NCBI RefSeq assembly: GCF_014650815.1
Contig: NZ_BMVR01000020.1
Coordinates: 48,446-112,445, forward strand
Origin: Streptomyces flavofungini
GTDB lineage: Bacteria; Actinomycetota; Actinomycetes; Streptomycetales; Streptomycetaceae
Direction: 5' to 3'
DNA: 64,000 nt
Position numbers and translations under genes: made by a program. Positions 1 through 7,156 of this stretch are shown piece after piece. The stretch's first letter is position 1, and every line of letters starts with the position of its first letter. The notes under the pieces were generated by a model. The model did no database searches. It was given only the letters and a program-made list of their open reading frames with translations, and was not told the DNA's origin.

Positions 1-2
1 AG

Positions 3-284
3 CACGGGTTCCGCTCGATGCTGGCGGTGCGGCTCTTCCCCGGCGTGCCCTTCGCCGCCGCCAACTACTGCGCCGCCGTGTCCCGCATGGGCTGGCTGCC
101 GTTCCTGCTCGCCACCGCCCTCGGCTCGATCCCGAACACGGCGGCGTACGTCATAGCGGGCGCCCGCGCCTCGACGCCGACGTCGCCCGCGTTCCTGATC
201 GCGATGGGGTTCATCGCGGTGACGGGGCTCGGGGGCGCGGTGGTGGCGTGGTGCAAGCGGCACCGGCTGCGGGGCGGACACTGA
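3..284 (+). CDS. VTT/TVP38 (DedA-like) membrane protein, 3' part only
   Basis: This is the C-terminal 93 residues of an integral membrane protein that begins before the window; the frame is open to the left edge. The visible part has an Arg-rich start followed by a PGVPF...NYCAA stretch, which is the conserved R-x-x-P-x-x-P-F/N-Y signature of the VTT (TVP38/TMEM64, SNARE-associated) domain. Two hydrophobic segments follow, and the tail is short and basic (KRHRLRGGH). Members are thought to act in lipid or small-molecule movement across the membrane, but the substrate here cannot be told. The ATG at 18 lies inside the domain and is not a credible start. Nothing downstream on the same strand is close enough to suggest an operon; uppP starts 255 bases later. 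Confidence 0.75.
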   Translation, partial: HGFRSMLAVRLFPGVPFAAANYCAAVSRMGWLPFLLATALGSIPNTAAYVIAGARASTPTSPAFLIAMGFIAVTGLGGAVVAWCKRHRLRGGH

Positions 285-538
285 GGCAGGGCGTCCCCGC
301 GACACCCCGCACGGCCCTGTCGATCACCACCCCGACGCCCCCGGCGACCGCCCTCGCACGAGCGCTTCATCTTGTGGCGCTACGCTGCCCCCGGCGAGGC
401 ACGTGATCACCCCTCCCGGCCCCCGCACGACCCCGCGCACGCCCGCACCACGCCTCGCCGCTCCTGGTCCCCCGCCAACGCTTCTGACCGCCACCTCACG
501 GGTCAGCACACGATCAGTTACTGGACGGCGCAGTTTTC

Positions 539-1411
539 ATGTCTTGGCTCGAATCGTTCATCCTCGGACTCGTCCAGGGACTGACCGAGTTCCTTCCGAT
601 CTCATCCAGCGCTCACCTGCGACTGACCGCGGCGTTCGCGGGCTGGCACGACCCGGGGGCCGCCTTCACCGCGATCACCCAGATCGGCACGGAGACGGCT
701 GTCCTGATCTACTTCCGCAAGGACATCGGGCGGATCATCAGCGCCTGGTTCGGCTCGCTGATCGGCAAGGTGCCGCGCTCGGACCACGACGCGCAGATGG
801 GCTGGCTGGTGATCGTCGGCTCGATCCCGATCGGTGTCCTCGGCATCACGCTCAAGGACCAGATCGAGGGTCCGTTCCGCGATCTGCGCCTCATCGCGAC
901 GACGCTGATCGTCATGGGCATCGTCCTCGGCATCGCCGACCGCCTCGCGGCCCGCGACGAGACGGGCGGCAAGCACCGCGCCGTCCGCGAACGGAAGGGC
1001 CTCAAGGAACTCGGCGTCAAGGACGGCCTGATCTTCGGCGTCTGCCAGGCCATGGCCCTCATCCCCGGCGTCTCCCGCTCCGGCGCCACGATCAGCGGCG
1101 GCCTCCTCATGGGTTACACCCGCGAGAGCGCCGCCCGCTACTCGTTCCTCCTCGCCATCCCCGCCGTCCTCGCCTCGGGCGCCTACGAACTCAAGGACGC
1201 GGGCGAGGGCCACGTCTCCTGGGGCCCCACGATCTTCGCCACGATCATCGCCTTCGTGGTCGGCTACGCGGTCATCGCATGGTTCATGAAGTTCATCACC
1301 ACCAAGAGCTTCATGCCCTTCGTCTACTACCGCGTCCTGCTCGGCATCATCCTGTTCATCCTGGTGGGAGCCGGTACGTTGAGCCCGCACGCGGGCGAGT
1401 CGGCGGGCTAG
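539..1411 (+). CDS. uppP: Undecaprenyl-diphosphatase UppP (BacA family)
   Basis: Membrane enzyme that dephosphorylates undecaprenyl diphosphate, recycling the lipid carrier of peptidoglycan and other envelope polymers; loss gives bacitracin sensitivity in studied bacteria. The 290-aa length is normal. Two family signatures are present. The first is near the N-terminus (G-L-T-E-F-L-P-I-S-S-S-A-H), placing the catalytic Glu at residue 17 and a conserved His at 26. The second is P-G-V-S-R-S-G-A-T-I with the active-site Arg at 180. About eight hydrophobic segments are evident. ATG 539 is the start because the first signature begins only a few residues later; no strong ribosome binding site is visible. 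It stands alone and ends at a clear hairpin terminator. Confidence 0.95.
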   Translation: MSWLESFILGLVQGLTEFLPISSSAHLRLTAAFAGWHDPGAAFTAITQIGTETAVLIYFRKDIGRIISAWFGSLIGKVPRSDHDAQMGWLVIVGSIPIGVLGITLKDQIEGPFRDLRLIATTLIVMGIVLGIADRLAARDETGGKHRAVRERKGLKELGVKDGLIFGVCQAMALIPGVSRSGATISGGLLMGYTRESAARYSFLLAIPAVLASGAYELKDAGEGHVSWGPTIFATIIAFVVGYAVIAWFMKFITTKSFMPFVYYRVLLGIILFILVGAGTLSPHAGESAG

Positions 1412-1434
1412 CACGAGCACGCCACCGCAAGCAC

Positions 1435-1469
1435 GAAGCCCCCGCAGGCCTGACGGCCACGGGGGCTTC
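1435..1469 (+). terminator. Hairpin terminator of uppP
   Basis: Perfect 10-bp inverted repeat GAAGCCCCCG (1435-1444) / CGGGGGCTTC (1460-1469) with a 15-nt loop, 23 bases after the uppP stop. There is no long T tract, as is usual for Streptomyces terminators. Confidence 0.75.
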
Positions 1470-1761
1470 CTCATGCCGGGAGACATCAGGAGGCATTGCG
1501 TGGCGGAGCCCCCGCAGAGCAGGGCCGCGAGGGCGCGATCACGTGCGGCTGGACGTTCGGGTGGGCTGGACGGCCGGATCCGGAAGCCGGGATTCGCGCG
1601 CCGGACAAGCGCCCCGCTCAGCGCTCTGCGCCCCTCGGACGAGTGATGGACGGGGCTGGTGGCTTGACGGGAGTATGGCCGTCGTATGCGGATCTGGTGT
1701 GCCGTATGCCGAACCGGTGCCTTGTGTGGTGCCAAATCATGATGGAGAGGGGTATGCGGTG

Positions 1762-2121
1762 ATGTACCGCAAAGCTGCCTTACGTCTCGCGCTCGCGTTC
1801 GGTCTCGCGATCACGGTGTCCGGTGTCGCGCATGCGGGGGCGCCCGCGGGTGCGGCCGCTCCGACCTGCAACCCGGGCACGGCCTGTTACGTCCAGTGGA
1901 CCGAGCGGTCGGGAGTGACGCGCACGGAGAGCAATCCCGACACGTACTACTGCTACCAGCTCTACTACGACGGAGCCATCGCCGGATTCAACGGCACCGA
2001 CAAGAGGATCTACCTCTACAAGGACCGGGACTGCCAGGGCGGGGCCAGGGCCTACGTCGACCCCCGCGTCGGCTGGCAGGACAGCACCAACGTGTACTAC
2101 TCCTTCGACTTCGTGCCGTAA
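1762..2121 (+). CDS. Small secreted protein, protease inhibitor I36-like, with TTA codon
   Basis: A 119-aa exported protein. Residues 1-25 form a Sec signal peptide (basic Y-R-K, hydrophobic core, cleavage after A-H-A). The mature part is about 94 residues with paired cysteines and aromatic residues (G-T-A-C-Y-V-Q-W, YYCYQLYY, DRDCQGG), the general look of the beta/gamma-crystallin-like I36 inhibitor family. Two more such genes lie 1.6-2.9 kb downstream on the other strand. Codon 7 is TTA (1780-1782), a rare codon in Streptomyces read by the bldA tRNA, which suggests production tied to development. A GGAGAGGGG ribosome binding site precedes ATG 1762; an in-frame GTG directly before it is possible. 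It ends at a T-rich terminator. Family assignment is by resemblance only. Confidence 0.7.
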   Translation: MYRKAALRLALAFGLAITVSGVAHAGAPAGAAAPTCNPGTACYVQWTERSGVTRTESNPDTYYCYQLYYDGAIAGFNGTDKRIYLYKDRDCQGGARAYVDPRVGWQDSTNVYYSFDFVP

Positions 2122-2160
2122 CCCTCAACTGGTCACCGTGCGTAGCCACTTTGACCCCAT

Positions 2161-2227
2161 GCGCCCCTCTGCTACCTAAAACGGCCGTCTGGGCACGTTG
2201 TGTAGGCAAGAGGGGCGCTTTTTCTTT
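2161..2227 (+). terminator. Rho-independent terminator with T tract
   Basis: Perfect 10-bp stem GCGCCCCTCT (2161-2170) / AGAGGGGCGC (2209-2218) enclosing a further GCTAC/GTAGG pairing, followed directly by TTTTTCTTT. A true poly-U terminator like this is unusual for Streptomyces and sits 40 bases after the secreted-protein gene. Confidence 0.85.
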
Positions 2228-2265
2228 CCGATGGGTGCACGCTGGTCCTACGGGCGTATCCCCGG

Positions 2266-2444
2266 GCGGCCGCCGCCGGCTCGTCGGCGGGGGCGGCGGC
2301 CGCGAGGTGCGAGGACGTGGCGGCTCCCCCTCCGCCGGGCGTCCTCGCACCGCTGTCCTCTCCTCGGGGGCGGGCGGGAGCCTCCCCCCGAGGAGAGGAG
2401 GAGCCGGGGCCGCGGTGTCCGCTGCCTGGAGCGCGGCCCCGGCT
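2266..2444. repeat. Cluster of four consecutive perfect inverted repeats in noncoding DNA
   Basis: Four hairpins follow one another in 179 bases with no gene. They are 2266-2277/2292-2303 (12 bp), 2307-2317/2340-2350 (11 bp, GTGCGAGGACG), 2357-2370/2385-2398 (14 bp, CCTCTCCTCGGGGG) and 2402-2414/2432-2444 (13 bp, AGCCGGGGCCGCG). All arms pair perfectly. Open frames here are incoherent and overlap on both strands, so I call no protein. It could be a structured RNA, a 3' processing or stability element, or remnants of mobile palindromes. Confidence 0.7.
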
Positions 2445-2592
2445 GCCTTACCCCCTCCTTCGTGCGGCGTCCGTCACGAACAGCCGCCCGTCAAGGACCG
2501 TCGGCCCGCGAGGGCAGCCGGTCTGGAGGTCACCGCGCCCGGCCGGCCCCCCGCCGGCGCGGGGGAAGGCAGGTGCGGCCGCATGGCGAGTC

Positions 2593-2698
2593 CGGGGAAG
2601 TCCGTGACGAGCCCTGGGAAGTCCGTGAGCAGCCCGTGGGACCTCGTCGAGCGTCCTGGGACCTCGCGGGGAGTCCATGGGAGGCCCGTGGGAAATCC
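2593..2698. repeat. Degenerate tandem repeat of about 21 bp, noncoding
   Basis: Units beginning GGGAAGTCCGTG or GGGACCTCG recur about every 20-22 bases (GGGAAGTCCGTG appears twice almost exactly, then diverges), ending near GGGAAATCC. Between here and the next gene end (2768) nothing else is recognisable. The stretch 2122-2767 therefore holds a terminator, four hairpins and this repeat but no supported gene. Confidence 0.5.
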
Positions 2699-2767
2699 AA
2701 GAGGCCGTTCCTGGGCGATGCCCATGCCTCGGCGGCCGCGTCCTGACCATGCCTGTACCCACAGTAG

Positions 2768-3370
2768 TCAAACCAGTCCACGCAGTGAAGACCGCTGTCG
2801 CAAACGGGAGGCAATTCCTCCGCGCGCGGCCACCCCGCCCTGAACGCGGCCGCCTCCCGCGGGCTCAACTCCCCCAGGAGCCGCCCCGGTCACGTCGTCC
2901 ACGGGAACCGCCGGCCCGCCGGGCCCGCACCGCAGCACATAGTGCTCGCCGCTCAGCACCGGTCCGGTCAGCGTCAGGAACCGAACGTCCACCGTGACGT
3001 CCAGCCCCCGCGCGCCCGCGGCATGGCGGCACGCGCCCACTTCGTCCGCCGCGACCACCCAGCGGGGCCGCCCCAGCGCCGTGACCGCCCGGACCGCCCA
3101 GCGGACACCGCCACTGCCGTCGGCGCCGTCCGCGTCGTCCGTGTCCTCGGCCTCCAGGACGACAAGTTGACGGGGCGCCACCACGGGCGGCAGCGCCCGC
3201 GCCACCGGCCCCGCGTCCGACACCAGCGCCACCGGCGCCCCGTCGCGCACCACCAGGCCGACCAGTTCCACGTACGGGCGCCCGCGCCGGGCCACCGCGA
3301 GGCGGCCGGTCCAGGCCCGGGCCAGCACCTCACGGCACTCGGCCTCCGTCATGCGGTGCACGGTCCCCAC
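2768..3370 (-). CDS. Pyridoxamine 5'-phosphate oxidase-like split-barrel protein
   Basis: About 200 aa. The N-terminal third follows the flavin/F420-binding split-barrel pattern: M-T-E-A-E-C-R-E-V-L, then G-R-L-A-V, then R-G-R-P-Y-V-E-L. An acidic low-complexity loop (EDTDDADGADG) and a W-A-V-R-A-V strand come next. Such proteins bind FMN or F420 and act as small oxidoreductases or flavin sensors; the substrate is unknown. I start at GTG 3370 because an AGGAGG box sits 6 bases upstream; GTG 3361 and ATG 3352 are later in-frame choices. The Gly/Ala-rich C-terminal 40 residues look disordered. It is not coupled to a neighbour. Two other split-barrel proteins and a PaiB protein occur elsewhere in the window. 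Confidence 0.65.
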   Translation of the reverse strand: MGTVHRMTEAECREVLARAWTGRLAVARRGRPYVELVGLVVRDGAPVALVSDAGPVARALPPVVAPRQLVVLEAEDTDDADGADGSGGVRWAVRAVTALGRPRWVVAADEVGACRHAAGARGLDVTVDVRFLTLTGPVLSGEHYVLRCGPGGPAVPVDDVTGAAPGGVEPAGGGRVQGGVAARGGIASRLRQRSSLRGLV

Positions 3371-3724
3371 AGTCGACCTCCTCTTGCCGCCGTGGCCCGA
3401 AGGGGGCACGGACGGACAGGCATGACACCCCCGTGAGGGGGCGGAGCCGGGGTCCGGGGCACTGTGCGCCGTCGCCCTGCCTGGCGGGCGGGCGGGGCAC
3501 GACGCGATGGTTCCTGGTTCGCTTGGTTCCTCACTTCTCTTATACGCGGTCCGACTTCGCTTATGCCCCCGCCGGGAGGAGAACGGCGGGCGGGATGCCA
3601 GAACTGGCCGAGACAACTCCGCGCCGGTGTGCGGCCGTTGCGGTCCGCGTGACGGGGGGCGTCCGCAGATGCGTACGGGCCCGCCGCCCGAAGGCAGCGG
3701 GCCCGTGCCGGGCGTTCGAGGCGA

Positions 3725-4162
3725 TCAGCAGCTCATGGCCCACGTGTGGGAGTCGCCGTTGTCGTTGGCGGCGCCGTTGTAGTTGACCTCCTGCCCCGGG
3801 GTGAGGCAGATGGTCATGTGGCCGCCCTGGTGGGCGCGCGAGTACACCTTGACGTGGTCCTTGATGCCCGGTCCCGAGATGCCGTGGTTCGCCCACGAGG
3901 AGTCCTCGTCCGCGATGTAGCTCTCCCACCAGCCGTCGTCGCCGGACCAGTTGGCACGCTGGCCCTTGTAGTCGGAGTGCTCCCAGGCACAGAACTCGCC
4001 GCTGGGACAGTCGGCCGCCCCGGCCGGGGCGGCGACGGCGAGGCTTCCGGTCACCAGCAGCGCCGCGGCGACGCCGAAGAGGGCCCGCTTGGCGGTCCTT
4101 CCCCTCGACGCGGGGGCGGCGTTCGGGGCCGACTCGGGAGCGGAGGCGGGCTTCATCGTCAT
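3725..4162 (-). CDS. Secreted protease inhibitor I36-family protein
   Basis: 145 aa. A long basic N-region (T-A-K-R-A) leads into a hydrophobic signal sequence that ends at A-P-A-G-A-A; the mature domain of about 95 residues follows. It begins C-P-S-G-E-F-C-A-W-E-H, the typical opening of I36 (Streptomyces metalloproteinase inhibitor, SMI-like) domains. Aromatic and Gly-rich strands follow, with a late C-L-T-P-G-Q-E and a terminal W-A-M-S-C. I36 members inhibit extracellular metalloproteases through a beta/gamma-crystallin fold. ATG 4162 has a GAAAGG box about 12 bases upstream; ATG 4156 is the alternative. It lies 73 bases after a related gene on the same strand, so the two are probably co-transcribed tandem paralogues. 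Confidence 0.75.
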   Translation of the reverse strand: MTMKPASAPESAPNAAPASRGRTAKRALFGVAAALLVTGSLAVAAPAGAADCPSGEFCAWEHSDYKGQRANWSGDDGWWESYIADEDSSWANHGISGPGIKDHVKVYSRAHQGGHMTICLTPGQEVNYNGAANDNGDSHTWAMSC

Positions 4163-4235
4163 ATCGGGCTGTGGCCTTTCTGTTGGGCGCAGTCGGGTGC
4201 GGTGGGGTGGGTCGGGGTCTGCCGAACGGTGGTCG

Positions 4236-4619
4236 TCAGGCGCTCTGGCAGCCCTCTGTCCTGTCGGAGACGCCGTCGATCCGGGAGCCCCAGGACCAGT
4301 TGTCACTGAAGTCGTACGGGCGGATGAGGCGGTAGTAGCAGGTGTCCCGCACCCAGTCGATCGCGTACAGGTTCCGGTTCACGTCGGAACGGAAGGACGC
4401 GGTCTTGTCGTGGTGGGACGCGGGGACTTCGGCGTAGCCCGGGGGCCGGTAGCACCAGCCCGTGCCGTGCTGCCCGGCCTGGGTCCAGAAGCACACCTCC
4501 CCGGGAGCGCGCTCGACGGCGCCGTGTGCGGGCGCGGACGCCGACGCGGGGGCGGTCGAGACGATCGCGGGGGCCAGGGCGGCGAGCAGGGTCGCGGACA
4601 GGACGATTCTGCGGAGCAT
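4236..4619 (-). CDS. Secreted I36-like small protein
   Basis: 127 aa. The signal peptide M-L-R-R-I-V-L-S-A-T-L-L ends near S-A-S-A. The mature domain opens with G-E-V-C-F-W-T-Q, closely parallel to G-E-F-C-A-W in the next gene, and contains G-W-C-Y-R-P-P, N-L-Y-A-I-D-W and T-C-Y-Y-R-L plus a final E-G-C. Four cysteines suggest two disulfides. The upstream extension to 4715 lacks a ribosome binding site and is not signal-like, whereas ATG 4619 follows GAAGGTGG at a normal distance. It is first of a two-gene tandem with the gene at 3725-4162. The target protease is unknown, and the inhibitor role is inferred from family only. Confidence 0.7.
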   Translation of the reverse strand: MLRRIVLSATLLAALAPAIVSTAPASASAPAHGAVERAPGEVCFWTQAGQHGTGWCYRPPGYAEVPASHHDKTASFRSDVNRNLYAIDWVRDTCYYRLIRPYDFSDNWSWGSRIDGVSDRTEGCQSA

Positions 4620-4814
4620 GGCCACCTTCGGGTCGCTCTTCGGGTCGCTGGGGCACCCCTGCCCGGAGACCGGGACGTGGGCACGGCGAGGCTGCCCCTG
4701 CACGGAGTCAGACATTCCGCCCCTCGCCCGAAGGTGTGAGACCCGGCGTTCAGGCTGACGTGAAGCGGCCTCTCGCAGCGGGGACGTGGGCCGCCGCGGA
4801 AAGGACCGGACGTC

Positions 4815-5834
4815 CTACGCCACCCGCGGCGACCGCCCGTGGACCTGGCTCCCCCACCGCCTGCCCCGCGCCGGATGGCGGCCCCGGTGGCTCCCCGTCG
4901 CCTGGGCGAGCGCGTCGAGGTGGGCCTGGACGTACGGGATCGCCACGTGCTCCAACTCGCCCTCGATGAAGGCGGGCTGGACGTTGACCTCGAAGACGAC
5001 GCCGCCGTTCTCGATCGCCAGGTCGACCCCGGCGAAGGGCAGTCCGACCGACGCGGTGGCGGCGACGGCGAGTTCGGTGAGGCGGCGCGGCAGGTCGCGC
5101 GGGGCGATGAAGGTGGCGGTCGCCCCCTGGCAGGTGTTGCAGGGGGTGTCCGTCGCGGGCTGGATGTGCTCCCGGGCGTGGATGACGCGGCCGCCGAGGA
5201 CGAACACACGGAACTGGTGCCGGTCGCCGTCGGCGGTGACGTTCCCGGCGTCGCGCGAGAGCAGCCAGGCGCTGCGCCGACGCGCGTAGTACTCGGTGGC
5301 CTCGGCCAGTTGGGCCGCGGACGTGACGTGGAAGGTGTCGCTGCCGCCGGTGCCGACGACCGGCCGCGCCCAGGTGTCACGGCCGAGCTCGTCGAAGGCG
5401 ACGGTCGCCTCGTGCGCGCTCGGCCGGGTGAGGACGACCGTGTCCATCTGCGCGATGCCGTCCCGCTGGAAGCGGTCGACCGTGCGGTCCTTCTCCGTGG
5501 CCGTCCGCCACGCCGTCACCCCGGCGCCCAGGGTCACCGCGCGGTGGTGGGCGAGGAGCCGCTGGAACGCGGCGAGGGCGCGGCGGCGGTGCGGCGGTAT
5601 CTCGTACAGCACGACCACTTCGGGCACCACCTCCAGTCCCTGGTCGGGCACGTCGAGGCGTAAACGGATCCCGTCGCGGTCACGGACGCGGCCGGTGCCG
5701 CAGGGGGCGAAGTGGCGGGAGTCGATGCGACGCGGTGGCGCGCCGGTGAGGAGTTCGACGGCGCGGGCCAGGTAGTCCCGGCAGCCCTCGGGGGACGTGG
5801 GATCGGTGATCAGGGCGACGCACGGTCCGGACAC
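4815..5834 (-). CDS. ATP-grasp ligase (RimK-like), TTA-containing
   Basis: 339 aa. The middle and C-terminal regions match the ATP-grasp fold. They include K-D-R-T-V-D-R in the central domain, R-P-V-V-G-T-G-G-S in the nucleotide-binding loop, and a metal-site segment F-A-G-V-D-L-A-I-E-N with the paired acidic/Asn residues F-E-V-N-V-Q. Such enzymes join a carboxylate to an amine (or thiol) with ATP; RimK-like members add amino acids to proteins or peptides. The start is GTG 5834 with GGAGG 5 bases upstream. Residue 58 is encoded by TTA (5661-5663), predicting bldA dependence. There is no obvious partner gene, and 577 bases without a supported gene lie upstream. Substrate unknown. Confidence 0.7.
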   Translation of the reverse strand: MSGPCVALITDPTSPEGCRDYLARAVELLTGAPPRRIDSRHFAPCGTGRVRDRDGIRLRLDVPDQGLEVVPEVVVLYEIPPHRRRALAAFQRLLAHHRAVTLGAGVTAWRTATEKDRTVDRFQRDGIAQMDTVVLTRPSAHEATVAFDELGRDTWARPVVGTGGSDTFHVTSAAQLAEATEYYARRRSAWLLSRDAGNVTADGDRHQFRVFVLGGRVIHAREHIQPATDTPCNTCQGATATFIAPRDLPRRLTELAVAATASVGLPFAGVDLAIENGGVVFEVNVQPAFIEGELEHVAIPYVQAHLDALAQATGSHRGRHPARGRRWGSQVHGRSPRVA

Positions 5835-6411
5835 GGCTGCCTCCAGCGGCTCTGGGCGCGCACTCGGTCCGCGCGCACGTCGTGGCGCGGGCCCGGGCGG
5901 CGGTCACGGCGGGACGCGTCCGCTCCGCGGCAGGAGGTCGCCGGGTCCCGTCCGGCGCCGCGTCCGCGCCCGCCGGCCGTCCCGGCGGTGGCGGGCCGGG
6001 GCGGCGCCCGGCCGGGGGTCCTTGTGACCACGGGCCGGGGCAGCGCCCGCGCCCGACACGTGCCGCGGGGCGGTGGCCCCGTGTTCCGTTTCCGTACTCG
6101 GTTCCGTATCCCTGCTCAGTGCCGTACGCGGATTCCGTGCTCGGTACCGCAGCGCCATGGGCCCCACACTGTAGGCGCGGGCCGGACCCCCGGCCAGTGC
6201 GCAGGCGCGCCGGTCTCCCGCGCCCGGTCTGCGCCTCGTGCGCCCGGTACGCGCCCCTCCCGCACGCCGCCCGCGCCGCGTGGGACACCCGCCCGCTAGC
6301 GAGGCACCCGCCGCGGACACCCCCTCGACCGGACCACGCACCACCGCGCACCCGCCACCCCGGATCGCACCGGGCGCCACCGCCCAGATCACGCTGGGCC
6401 GACCTCGCCGC
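5835..6411. other. Long intergenic stretch without a supported gene
   Basis: No frame here shows normal start, ribosome binding site and codon pattern together. The segment 6080-6165 is relatively A-rich and contains repeats of GGTACCGAG/GGTTCCGTA-type words. One weak minus-strand frame (ATG near 6159, stop at 5904) begins M-A-L-R-Y-R-A and carries D-T-E-P-S-T-E-T-E-H; it ends about 70 bases before the ATP-grasp gene. I do not call it a gene but note it in the findings. Confidence 0.5.
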
Positions 6412-6954
6412 TCACATCGGGAACGACAGCAGCCGCACGTCGCCCGTCGGCCACTGGGCCGCCTCGGGTCCCGTTCCCAACGGCGTCCACATCGTCCGCA
6501 GCGGCATGACCACCGGCCCGTCGGGCTGCTGCACGTGGACATCGCCCTCCAGAGCCCGCCAGCCGAGCCGTTCGTAGAGGGCGACCAGGGGCGGGCGGCA
6601 GAAGAGCAGGGCGTGCCGGGGCCCCAGCGTGCGGGCGTGGTCGAGCGCCGCCGTGAGGACGGTGCGGGCCAGGCCGCGGCCGCGCACGTCGGGTGCGACG
6701 GCCACGCCGCCGACACCCATCACCTCGGTGGGGGTGCCGCCGATCGCCATCGGCAGTCGCAACAGGCCCGCGTGGGCCACGAGTCGGCCCGCCGCCGACC
6801 TGACCCCGAAGTGCTCCTCCTTGGGCAGCCACGTCAGGCCGGTCTCCGCGACGCCGAACGGGTCGGCGCCGTCGCCGAGGATCTCGTTCTGCTCGGCCCG
6901 GGAGTACGCGGCGAGCCGGACGGCGGTCAGGGCCCCGAAATCATGATCAACCAT
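6412..6954 (-). CDS. GNAT-family N-acetyltransferase
   Basis: 180 aa. The acetyl-CoA binding core is clear: G-G-V-A-V-A-P-D-V-R-G-R-G-L-A-R (motif A, R/Q-x-x-G-x-G/A) at roughly residues 90-105. A C-terminal strand L-Y-E-R-L-G-W-R follows, typical of GNAT motif B. Members transfer acetyl groups to amines; the substrate is not evident. ATG 6954 is chosen because homologous sequence starts there (M-V-D-H-D-F-G); the frame stays open upstream but is not protein-like. It is divergent from the secreted hydrolase at 7157, and the shared upstream region holds a pair of direct repeats. Confidence 0.8.
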   Translation of the reverse strand: MVDHDFGALTAVRLAAYSRAEQNEILGDGADPFGVAETGLTWLPKEEHFGVRSAAGRLVAHAGLLRLPMAIGGTPTEVMGVGGVAVAPDVRGRGLARTVLTAALDHARTLGPRHALLFCRPPLVALYERLGWRALEGDVHVQQPDGPVVMPLRTMWTPLGTGPEAAQWPTGDVRLLSFPM

Positions 6955-6980
6955 GTCCGCATGATGCGTGGCGGACGCCG

Positions 6981-7039
6981 CGTGGACAAGTGCCGAGCGA
7001 CACCCGTGGCACGTGCCGAACGACACACGTGGACAAGTG
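6981..7039. repeat. Nested direct repeats between divergent genes
   Basis: GTGCCGAGCGACAC (6990-7003) and GTGCCGAACGACAC (7013-7026) are spaced 23 bp apart. They are flanked by two copies of CGTGGACAAGTG (6981-6992 and 7028-7039). They lie 27-85 bases upstream of the acetyltransferase start and about 120 bases upstream of the hydrolase gene. Two-turn spacing suggests a regulator site, but none is known to me. Confidence 0.45.
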
Positions 7040-7156
7040 AAGGGTGATGCACGAGGCAACCCCGGTACGCCCGTTGTCATCCTCCAGGCCCGGGGGCCCT
7101 GTGATCTCTCCAGGGATCCGGGGGGCTGATGAACAGGATGGAACCGGAGGAATGTC

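Noticed and set aside
602..1735. 377-codon minus-strand frame opposite uppP
   Set aside because: It consists of shadow sequence of uppP with a composition typical of antisense frames.
2198..2868. Several overlapping short frames on both strands
   Set aside because: None has a start site or consistent codon use; the DNA is dominated by hairpins and repeats.
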